In this document: positions 42,175 through 50,877 of the stretch, one piece after another
Numbering within the stretch: the stretch's first letter is position 1
Layout of the letters: every line of letters starts with the position of its first letter
Source: Actinokineospora pegani
GTDB taxonomy: Bacteria; Actinomycetota; Actinomycetes; Mycobacteriales; Pseudonocardiaceae
DNA: 51,442 nucleotides
Assembly: GCF_009745975.1 (NCBI RefSeq)
Contig: NZ_WHOL01000122.1
Coordinates: 60,778 to 112,219 of the forward strand
Reading direction: 5' to 3'
Made by a program: the position numbers and the translations under genes
The notes under the pieces: generated by a model
The model's database searches: none
What the model was told of the DNA's origin: nothing
Seen by the model: only the letters and a program-made list of their open reading frames with translations

Positions 42175-42936
42175 ATGTCGGGGCTGACGGTGTGGGAGGC
42201 GGTCGCGGTCGGCGCCGCGGGCGTGTTCGCCGGCGGGATCAACGCGGTCGTCGGATCGGGGACCCTGGTGACGTTCCCGGTGCTGCTGGCCGTGGGCTAC
42301 CCGCCGCTGGTGGCCAACGTGTCCAACACCGTCGGTCTGGTCCCGGGCACGGTCACCGGCGCCTTCGGCTACCGCGAGCTGCTCACCGGCCAGAAGAGCC
42401 GCCTGCTGCGCCTGGGGGCCGCCTCGCTCGTGGGCGCGGTGATCGGCGCGATCCTCCTGTTGCGACTGCCCGCGGCGGCCTTCGAGACGATCGTCCCGGT
42501 GCTCATCGTCGTCGCCCTGGTCCTGGTCCTGTTGCAGCCCAAGCTGTCCAAGCTGGTGGCCGCCCGCAGGGGCGAGGGCGGGCAGGACGGTCCGCTGGTC
42601 TGGCTCGCCGTCCTGTTCACCGGCGTCTACGGCGGCTACTTCGGCGCGGCGCAGGGGATCATCCTCATGGGACTGATGGGCATTCTGGTCGCCGAACACC
42701 TCCAGCGCCTCAACGCCATCAAGAACGTCTGCGCCTCCATCGTCAACGGCGTCTCCGGCCTGATCTTCGTCTTCGTCGCCCCGGTCGCCTGGCTCCCGGT
42801 CGTCCTGATCATGGTCGGCTCCACCGTCGGCGGCTACCTCGGGGCCAGGGTCGGCAAGAAGTTCTCGCCGACCCTGCTCCGCGGCATCATCGTCGTCGTC
42901 GGCCTGGTGGCCGTCGGCAAGATGCTCCTGGACTAA
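42175..42936 (+). CDS. TauE/SafE-family membrane exporter
   Basis: A 253-residue protein with about eight helices and the duplicated TauE/SafE signature: VFAGGINAVVGSGTLVTFP near the N-terminus and YFGAAQGIILMGLMGILV in the second half. Members export sulfite, sulfoacetate or similar anions. The gene begins 22 bp behind the GntR regulator and may be co-transcribed with it. Its TAA stop interlocks with the convergent aminotransferase stop at 42933-42936. Confidence 0.88.
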   Translation: MSGLTVWEAVAVGAAGVFAGGINAVVGSGTLVTFPVLLAVGYPPLVANVSNTVGLVPGTVTGAFGYRELLTGQKSRLLRLGAASLVGAVIGAILLLRLPAAAFETIVPVLIVVALVLVLLQPKLSKLVAARRGEGGQDGPLVWLAVLFTGVYGGYFGAAQGIILMGLMGILVAEHLQRLNAIKNVCASIVNGVSGLIFVFVAPVAWLPVVLIMVGSTVGGYLGARVGKKFSPTLLRGIIVVVGLVAVGKMLLD

Positions 42937-43997
42937 GGAAAGGTCCGCGCTGCCTCGAGGAACTGGTCGTTCTCCGCAGGCGTGCCGATGGTCACGCGAG
43001 CCCCGTCGCCGACGAAGGCGCGGACGATCACCTTGTGCGCCATGCAGTGCTCGTTGAACGCCGCCGTGCGCTCGCCCAGCGGCAGCCAGACGAAGTTGGC
43101 CTGGCTGTCGGGGACCTCGTGGCCCAGCTCGAGCAGGGCGGCGCGGACCCGGGCGCGCTCGGCGACGATGTCGCGGCAGCGGGCCAGCAGTTCGTCCTCG
43201 GCGGCCAGCGAGGCCAGCGCGGCGGCCTGGGCGAGGGCGTTGACGCCGAACGGGACGAAGACCTTGCCCACCACCTCGGTCACCGCCGCCGGGGCCACCA
43301 GGTAGCCCACGCGCAGCCCGGCCAGGCCGTAGGCCTTGGAGAACGTGCGCAGCACCGCGACGTTGTCCCGGCCCGCGGCCCACGCGGCTTTGGCGACCTC
43401 GACGCCGTCGGGGACCGCCGGGTCGTCGACGAACTCGCGGTAGGCCTCGTCGATGACGACGAGGGTGTCGCGGGGGACCGAGGTGATGAGGCGGTCCAGC
43501 TCGGCCGCGGTGAGCGCGGTCCCGGTCGGGTTGTTCGGCGTGCACACGAACACCAGCCGGGTGGTGTCGGTGACCGCGCCGATCAGCGCGTCGACGTCGA
43601 GGGCGTGCTCGGCGGTGAGCGGCACGCGGGTCTGCTGGGCGCCCACGACCTGGGTGATGATCGGGTAGGCCTCGAACGACCGCCACGGGAACACGACCCC
43701 GTCCTCGGCCGAGCAGGTCGCCTGCACGAGCTGCTGGCACAGCGTCACCGACCCGCAGCCGACCGAGACCTGCGCCTCGGCGACGCCGAGCTTGGCCGCC
43801 AGCGCCGCCACGAGCTGCCCCGCGCCGCTGTCCGGGTACCGGTTGACCCGAGCCGCGGCCTCGGCGATCGCGCTCACCACGCTGGGCAGCGGGCCCAGGG
43901 ACACCTCGTTGCTCGCCAACTTCACCGCGCCGGGCACGGTCCGCCCCGGCACGTAGCCGGGCAGCGCGGCGAGATCGGGCCGAGTCCGCACACTCAT
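42933..43997 (-). CDS. Histidinol-phosphate/aromatic aminotransferase (HisC-Pat family)
   Basis: A 354-residue class-I/II PLP aminotransferase. The Schiff-base lysine is in LRTFSKAYGLAGLRVGY, and TPNNPTGT, VVIDEAYREF and the tail motif RVTIGTPAEN (Arg for substrate carboxylate) are present. The size and N-terminus LPGYVPGRTVPGAVKLASNE match the actinobacterial Pat/HisC2 group (M. tuberculosis Rv3772 by neighbourhood). It transaminates histidinol phosphate or an aromatic keto acid; the two are hard to separate by eye. No other histidine genes are nearby, which favours the aromatic role. Confidence 0.88.
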   Translation of the reverse strand: MSVRTRPDLAALPGYVPGRTVPGAVKLASNEVSLGPLPSVVSAIAEAAARVNRYPDSGAGQLVAALAAKLGVAEAQVSVGCGSVTLCQQLVQATCSAEDGVVFPWRSFEAYPIITQVVGAQQTRVPLTAEHALDVDALIGAVTDTTRLVFVCTPNNPTGTALTAAELDRLITSVPRDTLVVIDEAYREFVDDPAVPDGVEVAKAAWAAGRDNVAVLRTFSKAYGLAGLRVGYLVAPAAVTEVVGKVFVPFGVNALAQAAALASLAAEDELLARCRDIVAERARVRAALLELGHEVPDSQANFVWLPLGERTAAFNEHCMAHKVIVRAFVGDGARVTIGTPAENDQFLEAARTFP

Positions 43998-44171
43998 CGC
44001 AACTCCTCGTCGGGTCGGATCACCCGCAACCTATCCCGGTATGCGCGAAATCGGGACACCCCGGCGGGCCCCAACGAGCGAAACCCGTCCGGTGGGCAGG
44101 AACACGTGCCGCGGACGGGTGAGCGACCGATCACGTTGACTCGCGTTCACCCCGTCGTGGTTGGGTATGTC

Positions 44172-44834
44172 ATGGCCCTGACCCGCACTGAGAAAATCAA
44201 GATCGACGACACCCGCGCAGTGCGCCTGACCTGCGCCGAGCCCGATGGTGTCGTGCGCGGTGGGCTGGTCGTGCTCCCCGAGTCCCGCGGGGTCACCGAG
44301 GCCGTGCGCGGGGTCGTCGCAGGCCTGGCCGCCGAGGGCTGGCTGGTCGCGGTGCCGCACCTGCACGAGGGGGAGCACTTCGAGCTCGACCACGACAGCG
44401 CCAACGACGCCGTCAGCGCCCTGTCGGCCGACGCCGTGCTGGCCGCCCACGACGCCGCCGTGTCCTGGCTGACCGGTCACGGCGCCGACACCGACCGGGT
44501 CGGCGTGATCGGCTTCGAGCTCGGCGGCGCCATCGCCCTGGTCGTGGCCACCCAGCGCGACCTCGGAGCCGCCGTGACCGTTGCGGGCGGCGGTATCCTC
44601 GACCCGCTCTCCGACGGGCTCCCCCCGCTCGTCGAGATCGCGGGCGGCCTGCGGTGCCCGTGGCTGGGGCTCTACCGCGAGGAGGGTGACGACATCACCG
44701 TCGAACAGGTCGACAAGCTGCGCGACGCCGCGGCCACCGCGACCGTGGCCACCGACGTGGTCCGCTTCGCCTTCGACTCGACCTACGAGGCGTGGCAGCG
44801 CGCCCTGAACTGGTTCGACGCCCACCTGCGCTGA
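44172..44834 (+). CDS. Dienelactone-hydrolase-fold protein without the catalytic nucleophile
   Basis: The 220-residue protein has the alpha/beta-hydrolase layout of dienelactone hydrolase (GGLVVLPESRGVTEAVRGVV, GWLVAVPHLHEGEHF, RVGVIGFELGGAIAL). In active members the nucleophile elbow reads GF-C/S-x-GG; here it is GFELGG, glutamate at the nucleophile position. The catalytic His region is RFAFDSTYEAWQRALNWF with no histidine. It is probably not an esterase. The gene overlaps the following EspG start (ATGA-type junction at 44832-44836), so a role linked to the ESX chaperone is possible. Confidence 0.75.
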   Translation: MALTRTEKIKIDDTRAVRLTCAEPDGVVRGGLVVLPESRGVTEAVRGVVAGLAAEGWLVAVPHLHEGEHFELDHDSANDAVSALSADAVLAAHDAAVSWLTGHGADTDRVGVIGFELGGAIALVVATQRDLGAAVTVAGGGILDPLSDGLPPLVEIAGGLRCPWLGLYREEGDDITVEQVDKLRDAAATATVATDVVRFAFDSTYEAWQRALNWFDAHLR

Positions 44835-45601
44835 TGGTCGCCACCCTCACCGACGTCGAGTTCGACCTCACCTGGGAGGCGCTGGGCCTCGGCGAGCGCC
44901 CGTACCCCATCGAGTTCCCCAGCTTCGGCGAGACCGACGACGCCCGCGCCCAGCTCCGCGCCGAGGTCGTCGCCGCGCTGACCGCCAAGGGCCTGCACGA
45001 CGGCCACGAGCTCGCCCCGGCACTCGAGGACGACCTGCTCATGCTGGCGCGCAACGACTACAGCGTCGACGCCCTGATCGCCGTCGGCGTCCCGCTGCGC
45101 GTCCTCGGCGTCGCCCGGGGAGCCAAGTCCGTCCTCGCCGTGCAGTCCGGCCCGGAGATCCGCGTCGGCGCCCCCGGCCCCGGCGGCATCGCCGTGGAGC
45201 TGGCCGGAATGCTCCCCGAGGCCCCACCAGGCCCCGGCAACCCGGTCACCCTCCCCAAGCAGCTCTTCCACGACGCCATCGACGCCTACGCCGCAGGCGG
45301 CTTCGCCCACCTCGAACACGCCCTCAACCGCGGCGGCGTCGCAGGCCGCGACCTGCGCACCGTCACCACCCTGGTGGAGAGCGCCCGCTCCGGCGGCGGC
45401 CAGATCGCCGCCAACGCCCTCGACCGGGTCGGCCGCCGCACCCGCACCCCAGTCCTCAACTGGTTCGACACCACCCACGGCCGCTACGCCGTCCTCACCG
45501 CCCCCCAACCGGACGGCTCGTCGTGGCTCACCATCACCCCCGCCGACGCCCGGACCCTGACCGACCACATCCGCAGGCTCGTGGCCGACGTCCGGGCCTG
45601 A
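44834..45601 (+). CDS. ESX secretion-associated protein, EspG family
   Basis: A 255-residue protein of the EspG family, cytosolic chaperones that bind PE/PPE or related type VII substrates. Family features include the start VEFDLTWEALGLGERPYPIEFPS (in part), the central strand-rich platform (RVLGVARGAKSVLAVQSGPEI, GIAVELAGMLPEAPPG) and the C-terminal RYAVLTAPQPDGSSWLTITPADAR. ATG 44834 overlaps the upstream stop codon by one base. No ESX core gene or PPE gene is present in the window, so its substrate is not known. Confidence 0.85.
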   Translation: MVATLTDVEFDLTWEALGLGERPYPIEFPSFGETDDARAQLRAEVVAALTAKGLHDGHELAPALEDDLLMLARNDYSVDALIAVGVPLRVLGVARGAKSVLAVQSGPEIRVGAPGPGGIAVELAGMLPEAPPGPGNPVTLPKQLFHDAIDAYAAGGFAHLEHALNRGGVAGRDLRTVTTLVESARSGGGQIAANALDRVGRRTRTPVLNWFDTTHGRYAVLTAPQPDGSSWLTITPADARTLTDHIRRLVADVRA

Positions 45602-45712
45602 AAGATGCCTCTCACCAGCACATCTACATGTCTCGACCCCGTTAGTGGGGGGTGTTTCGCAGGGCGCCCGACCCCTTGTGTAGTCTCTTCTCTCGAGCGG
45701 CCTGGGGCCCCG

Positions 45713-45802
45713 GGAGGCTTCGCCTAGTCTGGTCTATGGCGCCGCACTGCTAATGCGGTTGGGGTTAACTGCCCCTCCCGGGTTCAAATCCCGGAGCCTC
45801 CG
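45713..45802 (+). tRNA. tRNA-Ser, anticodon GCU
   Basis: Acceptor GGAGGCT (45713-45719) pairs with AGCCTCC (45795-45801); discriminator is G45802. The anticodon loop is CTGCTAA (anticodon GCT) and a long variable arm is present, as in all serine tRNAs. The T arm is CCCGGGTTCAAATCCCGG. CCA is not encoded (GCT follows), so it needs CCA-adding enzyme. Confidence 0.95.
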
Positions 45803-45845
45803 CTGTACTCCCGGCCCGCCGGGTGGACAATTGAAAACGGTACAA

Positions 45846-45921
45846 GCACCCGTAGCTCAACGGATAGAGCATCTGACTACGGATCAGAAGGTTAGGGGTT
45901 CGAATCCCTTCGGGTGCACCA
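45846..45921 (+). tRNA. tRNA-Arg, anticodon ACG
   Basis: A 76-nt tRNA: acceptor GCACCCG pairs with CGGGTGC, anticodon loop CTACGGA (ACG, read after deamination to ICG), T arm GGGGTTCGAATCCC and encoded CCA at 45919-45921. It lies 43 bp after tRNA-Ser(GCU), and both are probably transcribed together up to the terminator at 45925. Confidence 0.97.
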
Positions 45922-45924
45922 GAT

Positions 45925-45963
45925 CGCCAGAGGGACCTGTCCTTGTGACAGGTCCCTCTGGCG
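45925..45963 (+). terminator. Terminator of the tRNA pair
   Basis: A perfect 17-bp stem (45925-45941 against 45947-45963, arms beginning CGCCAGAGGGACC) with a 5-nt loop, followed by TTTG. It starts 3 bp after the tRNA-Arg CCA. Confidence 0.9.
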
Positions 45964-46014
45964 TTTGCGGCACCGGAGGTCGCGCCTGCGGTGGGTGTGT
46001 GACAGGGTGCCGGG

Positions 46015-46455
46015 GTGGCTGGTGCGTTGAGGCGGGGCGAGGTCGTGGGAGTCGGGTACGAGGGGCGTGCCGTCGACGAGGTGTTGGGTGATCTGGTGGG
46101 GCGGGGGGTCCGCACTCTGGTTGACGTGCGGTTGACCCCGGTGTCACGGAAGCGGGGGTTCAGCAAGCGGGCACTCGCCGAGGCCGCCGCGTCGGTCGGG
46201 ATCGACTACGTGCACCTGCGGGGCCTGGGCAATCCAAAGGAGAACCGGCCGGGTTTTGCCGGTGACGCCGAGGCACTGGCCGCTGCCAGGGCTAGCTACC
46301 GCGACCTGATCACCGCCGAGACCGCCGCGGGTGATCTGGCCAGCATCGCCGAACTCGCCGCCGCGGGGCCGGTTGCGCTGCTGTGCTTCGAAGCCGACGA
46401 GAAGCGCTGCCACCGGCATGTGCTGCTCGACCTCGTCGGTGCCAAGTGCTGCTAG
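46015..46455 (+). CDS. DUF488 domain protein
   Basis: A 146-residue DUF488 protein. Typical features are VVGVGYEGRAVDEVLGDL (start of the Rossmann-like fold), LVDVRLTPVSRKRGFSKRAL, YVHLRGLGNPKENRPGF and the C-terminal VALLCFEADEKRCHRHVLLDLV, where C-F/x-E and CHR are the family signatures. DUF488 proteins are predicted nucleic-acid or nucleotide processing enzymes and occur in several defence-like contexts, but no activity is established here. GTG 46015 is the start. It is convergent with the dual-OB-like gene, with interlocking stop codons. Confidence 0.85.
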   Translation: MAGALRRGEVVGVGYEGRAVDEVLGDLVGRGVRTLVDVRLTPVSRKRGFSKRALAEAAASVGIDYVHLRGLGNPKENRPGFAGDAEALAAARASYRDLITAETAAGDLASIAELAAAGPVALLCFEADEKRCHRHVLLDLVGAKCC

Positions 46456-47291
46456 CGAGGGGCGGTGTACACACCTAGCACGCTGAACGTCTGCTCCCAC
46501 TTGACCTGGTTGCCCACGTAGAACGCGGTGTCCAGCCCGGGGCGCACCTTCTCCGCGAGGAACTTCCGCTGGATCGCCCTTGTCACCTCCGCGTCGGTTG
46601 AGTTCCTCAGCCTGTGCTGCAACGCAACGAGCTCCCAGTCCAACATCCCCTGCTGATGTCCGGGGCATGTCCGGTGGGTGCACCGGTAGGCGTACCTAGC
46701 CGTGAACCGCGGTGCCACGAGCGGCGTTCCGGAGACCCCGAACAGGTCTTCTGCGGCAACGGCGCGATCGATGGCCCGTTGCTGTTCCGGTCTCCAGCCC
46801 GGGTTCGGGCTCACCCGCAGGTCGCTGATCTCCGCTGGGCGGATCACGGCGAGGGACCGACCGGGCGGCTGCGACCGGACGTCGGCTAACAATTCGCACA
46901 TCGAGTGCCTGATGTGGTGGTCGATCAGGCTGCGGCGTTGCTTGCCCGGGGAGATCGGCTCCCCGCGGCTAACGCTGCCGAGATCCGGCCGCCAGCTCTC
47001 GAGCCTGCGGTCATTGCGCGCGGGCTTGGCCCGCAGCCGCACGATCTCGTACTTGCGGAAGCGGTGCACGGCGTCTTGGGCGCGAAAGTTGATCGGGTAC
47101 AGCCGCACCCAGGACTCCAGGCCGAGCCCCTGCCTGATTCCCGCGACGCAGACCGTCTCCCCGTAGGTGCTGGAGGGGGTCGGAGCTGCCTTCACGGTGA
47201 TCAGCACTCGCATGTCCACCCAGCCGTCACCTGCGGGTTTGGGGTCGGGATCGGGTTCCGGGTCGAACATCGATGGCTGCACGGTCGACAC
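46452..47291 (-). CDS. Dual-OB-fold-like protein
   Basis: The 279-residue protein contains MRVLITVKAAPTPSSTYGET followed by VCVAGI, SWVRLYPINFRAQD and RKYEIVRLRAKPARND, a pattern I associate with the dual OB-containing domain family of predicted nucleic-acid-binding proteins. A later segment has RYAYRCTHRTCPGHQQGMLDWEL, with Cys and His spaced like a small zinc site. GTG 47291 (MSTVQPSMFDPEP) is chosen because GGAG lies 7 bp upstream; the frame upstream of it is non-coding. It is convergent with DUF488, a partner seen elsewhere for this family to my recollection. Family assignment is moderate. Confidence 0.6.
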   Translation of the reverse strand: MSTVQPSMFDPEPDPDPKPAGDGWVDMRVLITVKAAPTPSSTYGETVCVAGIRQGLGLESWVRLYPINFRAQDAVHRFRKYEIVRLRAKPARNDRRLESWRPDLGSVSRGEPISPGKQRRSLIDHHIRHSMCELLADVRSQPPGRSLAVIRPAEISDLRVSPNPGWRPEQQRAIDRAVAAEDLFGVSGTPLVAPRFTARYAYRCTHRTCPGHQQGMLDWELVALQHRLRNSTDAEVTRAIQRKFLAEKVRPGLDTAFYVGNQVKWEQTFSVLGVYTAPR

Positions 47292-47502
47292 CCCCAGCAC
47301 TCCACGTGACTCATGGATAGCAGAGAGGAGTCGGCCCGTGGTGCCGCCGATCGAGGGGTCTTGGCTGCTGGCGGAGGTCTGGCGCCGATCATCGGGGTGG
47401 CTTGCTGCCACCCCGCCTGGAGGGAACCGAGCAAGTCCCCGACGCAGCCGCTTTGCCGTTTGAACTTGACCTCCAGTGTGGTTGAGGTCGCACGATCGGG
47501 TC

Positions 47503-48504
47503 ATGGACATCGACCCCAAGACCCTCGCGACCGCGGCGGAGCTCGACACGGCCGCCGTGGTCGGGCTCGGCACGAGCACCAGGGAGGCCAGCGAGTTGGT
47601 CCAGTTGGTGGCGGCCACGACTCGGCTGCTGGTCGACCGCGGCTTTCGGTTGATCGCCATCCAGGACAGCCAGCGCGTCGGCGACCTGCTCGACCGCTAT
47701 CTGCTCGGTGGGCCCATTGACCTCGGTGTCGTGTTGTCGCAGGCTTGGGGGCCGTGGCGGACCGCGGAGACACGTGAGGCGTTGGTTGGTTTGCGCGCTC
47801 GCAACGAGGCCCACCCCGATGATCCGGTGCGCGTCATGGGCTTGGGTCCCGCGCGGGTCCTTCCCGCCGACTATGACCGTGTTGTGGAGCTGACCGGTCC
47901 GCACGTGATCGCGGCGCTCGCTCCTCTGCGCGAGAGCCACCAGCACGGCGAGCACGTGATGCGCGCCAGGGGTGTGCATCCCGGCCGTCCGTTCGTCGAG
48001 GTGGCGGCCGAGGTCCGTGCCACCGTGACCGACCCCGAGGCCTCCCGGTTGATGGACGCGATCGTCGAGCACCACGCCAACGCCATCGGTGCGGGCCACG
48101 ACGCCGCCCGCGAGGAGCGCGCTGCCGACCGCCTCTTGGCGCGCGCCGCCGAGCGCGTTGTCATCTGGGACGGCACCTTGCATGTCGCGGCGCACCGGAC
48201 CGGCATGGTGGGCCAGCATCTCTCAGCGGCTCTCGGCACTGCCTACCGCGCCGTCCACCTCACCTTCGCGACCGGCCGCATCCGCGACTTCGACGTCCCC
48301 GTCCCCGCCCCGGACTCCCTGGAGGCCACCCTTCCGACAGGCGTCACGAAGACGACTGGGCTCGGTGAGAGCCGCACCCGCCTGATCTCCGGTGTGTACG
48401 ACCCGTCCCGGGACGAGGACCACTACTACTCGCTGCCCTCCCTGTCAGAGGCCTTCGCCGCTGTCGCGCTGCTCCCCGAGATCTCTCCGACTACTTCGCT
48501 CTGA
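47503..48504 (+). CDS. Erythromycin-esterase-like protein with altered active site
   Basis: A 333-residue protein that resembles the erythromycin esterase superfamily in layout: AAVVGLGTSTREASELVQLV near the start, LVDRGFRLIAIQDSQRVGDLLDRYL, ALVGLRARNEAHPDDPVRVMGLG (in part) and AERVVIWDGTLHVAAH. In active Ere-like enzymes the first motif reads GEATHGxxEF and the later one VVxxAHNxH; here the histidines are replaced (TSTRE and WDGTLH). It may have another activity or be a non-catalytic relative. ATG 47503 is the start. No resistance phenotype should be inferred. Confidence 0.6.
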   Translation: MDIDPKTLATAAELDTAAVVGLGTSTREASELVQLVAATTRLLVDRGFRLIAIQDSQRVGDLLDRYLLGGPIDLGVVLSQAWGPWRTAETREALVGLRARNEAHPDDPVRVMGLGPARVLPADYDRVVELTGPHVIAALAPLRESHQHGEHVMRARGVHPGRPFVEVAAEVRATVTDPEASRLMDAIVEHHANAIGAGHDAAREERAADRLLARAAERVVIWDGTLHVAAHRTGMVGQHLSAALGTAYRAVHLTFATGRIRDFDVPVPAPDSLEATLPTGVTKTTGLGESRTRLISGVYDPSRDEDHYYSLPSLSEAFAAVALLPEISPTTSL

Positions 48505-48683
48505 CCGTCGCTTCGCGCCCCACGACCGCGTTGAGTCCTGAGTCGCGGTAGACACCCCGTTCGGGCGGCAGGGTGTCCACCGCGTCGTCGGTGCAGCGGC
48601 TTGATCGGGCACATAGGACAGTCGGGTTTGGACGGTGTCATTCGCGGGCCGACGGCGGGACTTCTACGCGGGCAGGGGTGTGG

Positions 48684-49169
48684 TCATGGTCCGCCGGCTA
48701 CCGCGTCGCGGCCCAACAGGCTTGCTGTCGACTCGGTGAGTAGGCGGCCGGTGACGTCGGGGTCGCAGCCCAGGCGGGGTAGGCGGGCGCGGATGGCGGC
48801 GGGGGAGCGCTGGTGCGCGGTGGCCAGTGCCCGGATGACCTCGACCGCCGGTGTCGCTGGGTCGTGGGCGAGCCAGGCCTCGCGCAGGGTCGCGTCCGCG
48901 TCGGCGGTCCAGCGCTGGTTGGCGTTGCCCACCGAACGGCGGACCCGGCGGCCCTCGAAGGCGGCGATGGCCGTGAGCGACTGGTGCAGCAGGCGCGCGG
49001 CCTCGGTGGCCCCGCCGGGTGGGAGTGCGAGGGTGCCCTCCGCGACCGTGGACCCGGCGGGGTCGTCGCCGCGCAGGTCGATCTCCAGGGCGCCGTCGGC
49101 GTCGGCGGTGACCGTCAGGGTGTAGGTGGTGTCGCGGGCGGTGCTGGTGTACTCCATGGTGAAAGTCAT
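48684..49169 (-). CDS. Unknown protein with a C-terminal helical domain
   Basis: I do not recognise this 161-residue protein. From ATG 49169 the first 60 residues form a strand-rich part (TYTLTVTADADGALEIDLRGDD). Residues ~85-150 look like a Myb/SANT-like or other helical DNA-binding element: RWTADADATLREAWLAHDP, VEVIRALATAHQRSPAAIRARLPRLGCDP. The alternation of Trp-containing and Ala/Arg-rich helices supports DNA binding, as inference. A long frame extending upstream to 50321 is antisense to the MFS gene and not real. Confidence 0.55.
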   Translation of the reverse strand: MTFTMEYTSTARDTTYTLTVTADADGALEIDLRGDDPAGSTVAEGTLALPPGGATEAARLLHQSLTAIAAFEGRRVRRSVGNANQRWTADADATLREAWLAHDPATPAVEVIRALATAHQRSPAAIRARLPRLGCDPDVTGRLLTESTASLLGRDAVAGGP

Positions 49170-49209
49170 GGCCAGCACGGTAGGGCGGATCGCGCGATGG
49201 CGTGGGAAG

Positions 49210-49218
49210 TTGTCCACA
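49210..49218. other. DnaA-box-like site
   Basis: TTGTCCACA, the actinomycete DnaA box consensus, lies in the short gap between two minus-strand genes. It is the fourth exact match in the window (others at 38, 27494 and 27998 on the opposite orientation). Confidence 0.35.
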
Positions 49219-49227
49219 GGCCCCTGG

Positions 49228-49404
49228 TCAGAGGTCTGGGCCCCGGCGCCCGACCTCGTGCGGGGCGTCCTCGCCGTCCAGTTCGGGTTCCCGTTCGCGT
49301 TCCTCGCGCAGGATGGTGTCGAGCTTCCTGGTGGCGCGGTGCAGCCGCCAGACCACCAAGGCCAGTGCGATGACCGCGATGGCCAGCCACAGCGCCGTGG
49401 ACAT
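49228..49404 (-). CDS. Small single-helix membrane protein (58 aa)
   Basis: From ATG 49404 the protein has one membrane helix (STALWLAIAVIALALVVW, residues 2-19) followed by a charged cytoplasmic tail (RLHRATRKLDTILREERERE). The topology and positive-then-acidic tail are typical of small actinobacterial membrane proteins of unknown function. It lies between two other minus-strand genes. Confidence 0.55.
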   Translation of the reverse strand: MSTALWLAIAVIALALVVWRLHRATRKLDTILREEREREPELDGEDAPHEVGRRGPDL

Positions 49405-49549
49405 CGGATCACCGCCTCTGGGGTGGGGCCGGTCCCGCCCGCTTCTTCCCAGGTTCCCATTACTGCTTGGCGGGCGCACCAGGTGCCAGTGTGGGAATCG
49501 CCGGATGGTGCGGATTCCGCCCATTCGGGGCAATCGGTTCTACTGTGGG

Positions 49550-50758
49550 TTACGGAGTTCGGACCAAGGTCTCCCGGGCGAGCCCCCAGCCCAGCGCCCC
49601 GACCAGCAGCAACCCGCCGGTGACGGTGAACGCCACGCCGTACGAGAACTGGTCGGCCAGCACCCCGGCGGCCAGCGGCCCGACGATCGCCCCGACGTCG
49701 ACCGCCATCTGCGACACCGCCAGCACCTGCCCGCCGCGCGCCCGTCCGACCACGTCGGCGACGGCGGCCTGCTGCGGCGGCGTCAGCAGCCCCGTCCCCA
49801 GACCCGCCACCACAGTGGCCACCAGGAACTCCGGGACGCCGTCCGCCCACCCCGTCCAGATCGTCGCCAGGCCCGACACCACCAGTCCCACCAGCAGCAG
49901 CGGCCTGCGCCCGATCCGGTCCGACAGCCGCCCGGACACCAGCAGCATCACCACGTTGCTCGCGGCGAACACCGACAGCGCCGTCCCCGCGAACACCCCG
50001 TCCTGCCGCAACGCCTCCACCACGAACAGCGGCAGCAGTGACATCCGCACGCCGAACACCGCCCACCCGTTGGCGAACGACGACACCAGCGCGGCCCGGT
50101 ACCCGCTGATCCGCAGCGCCGCCCGCAGCGGCAGCGCGGGGGCCGCGTCCACGTCGAGGACCACCGCCGACGGCGACCGGCGCAGCAGCACCCAGACCAG
50201 CGCCGTCGCCGCGACCAGGGCGACCGCGTAGACCAGGAACGGCGCCCGCACCGAGATCTCGAGCAGCCCGCCGCCCAGCGCGGGCCCGGTCACGCTGCCC
50301 AGCAGGAACGACGCCGCCCACAGACCCGACGCGCGTCCGCGCAGCCCGTCCGGGGTCAGCCGGACGAGGAGCGCGATGGCCGACACGGTGAACATCGCCG
50401 ACCCGATCCCCGCCGCCGCCCGCAGCGCCACCAGGTGCCAGTAGGAGGTCGCGAACGCGCAGGCCCCGGTGCCCAGGGCGACGATGAGCAGCCCGTAGAG
50501 GTACACCCCGCGTTCACCCAGACGTGTAACCAGTCGACCCGCCACGGGTGCGCAGAGCAACCGCGTCACCGCGAAGGCGCTGATCACCACCGACGCCGCC
50601 GTGACGCTGATGTCGAAGCTGCGGGCGAAGGCGGGCAGGGCGGGCGCGACCAGGCCGAACCCCACCGCGATGACCACGTTGGCCGCGATCAGGACCCACA
50701 CCTCGCGGGGCAGCCGGTCGTGCTTCTCAGCAGTCTTCGTCGCAGGAGCCCGCTTCAC
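49550..50758 (-). CDS. MFS exporter, drug-efflux type
   Basis: A 402-residue major-facilitator protein with 12 helices. The DHA-type motif C-like segment LWAASFLLGSVTGPALGG and loop-2/3 motif GRLVTRLGERG are visible, and the second-half loop is SGRLSDRIGRRPLLL. These point to a proton-driven multidrug exporter. GTG 50758 (MKRAPATKTAEKHDRL) is preferred over an upstream ATG at 50800, since GGGGGATG lies just before it. No regulator is adjacent. Substrate unknown. Confidence 0.85.
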   Translation of the reverse strand: MKRAPATKTAEKHDRLPREVWVLIAANVVIAVGFGLVAPALPAFARSFDISVTAASVVISAFAVTRLLCAPVAGRLVTRLGERGVYLYGLLIVALGTGACAFATSYWHLVALRAAAGIGSAMFTVSAIALLVRLTPDGLRGRASGLWAASFLLGSVTGPALGGGLLEISVRAPFLVYAVALVAATALVWVLLRRSPSAVVLDVDAAPALPLRAALRISGYRAALVSSFANGWAVFGVRMSLLPLFVVEALRQDGVFAGTALSVFAASNVVMLLVSGRLSDRIGRRPLLLVGLVVSGLATIWTGWADGVPEFLVATVVAGLGTGLLTPPQQAAVADVVGRARGGQVLAVSQMAVDVGAIVGPLAAGVLADQFSYGVAFTVTGGLLLVGALGWGLARETLVRTP

Positions 50759-50877
50759 CCGATCATCCCCCGTCTGTCGGCCCGCGCGCACTATAAGCAC
50801 GGGTGGGCAAGTCGGTGACAGACCGGGGTGAATTGGGGGTACCTACCGGGCGTCGTCCCCCGAACGAAGGAACCCCG

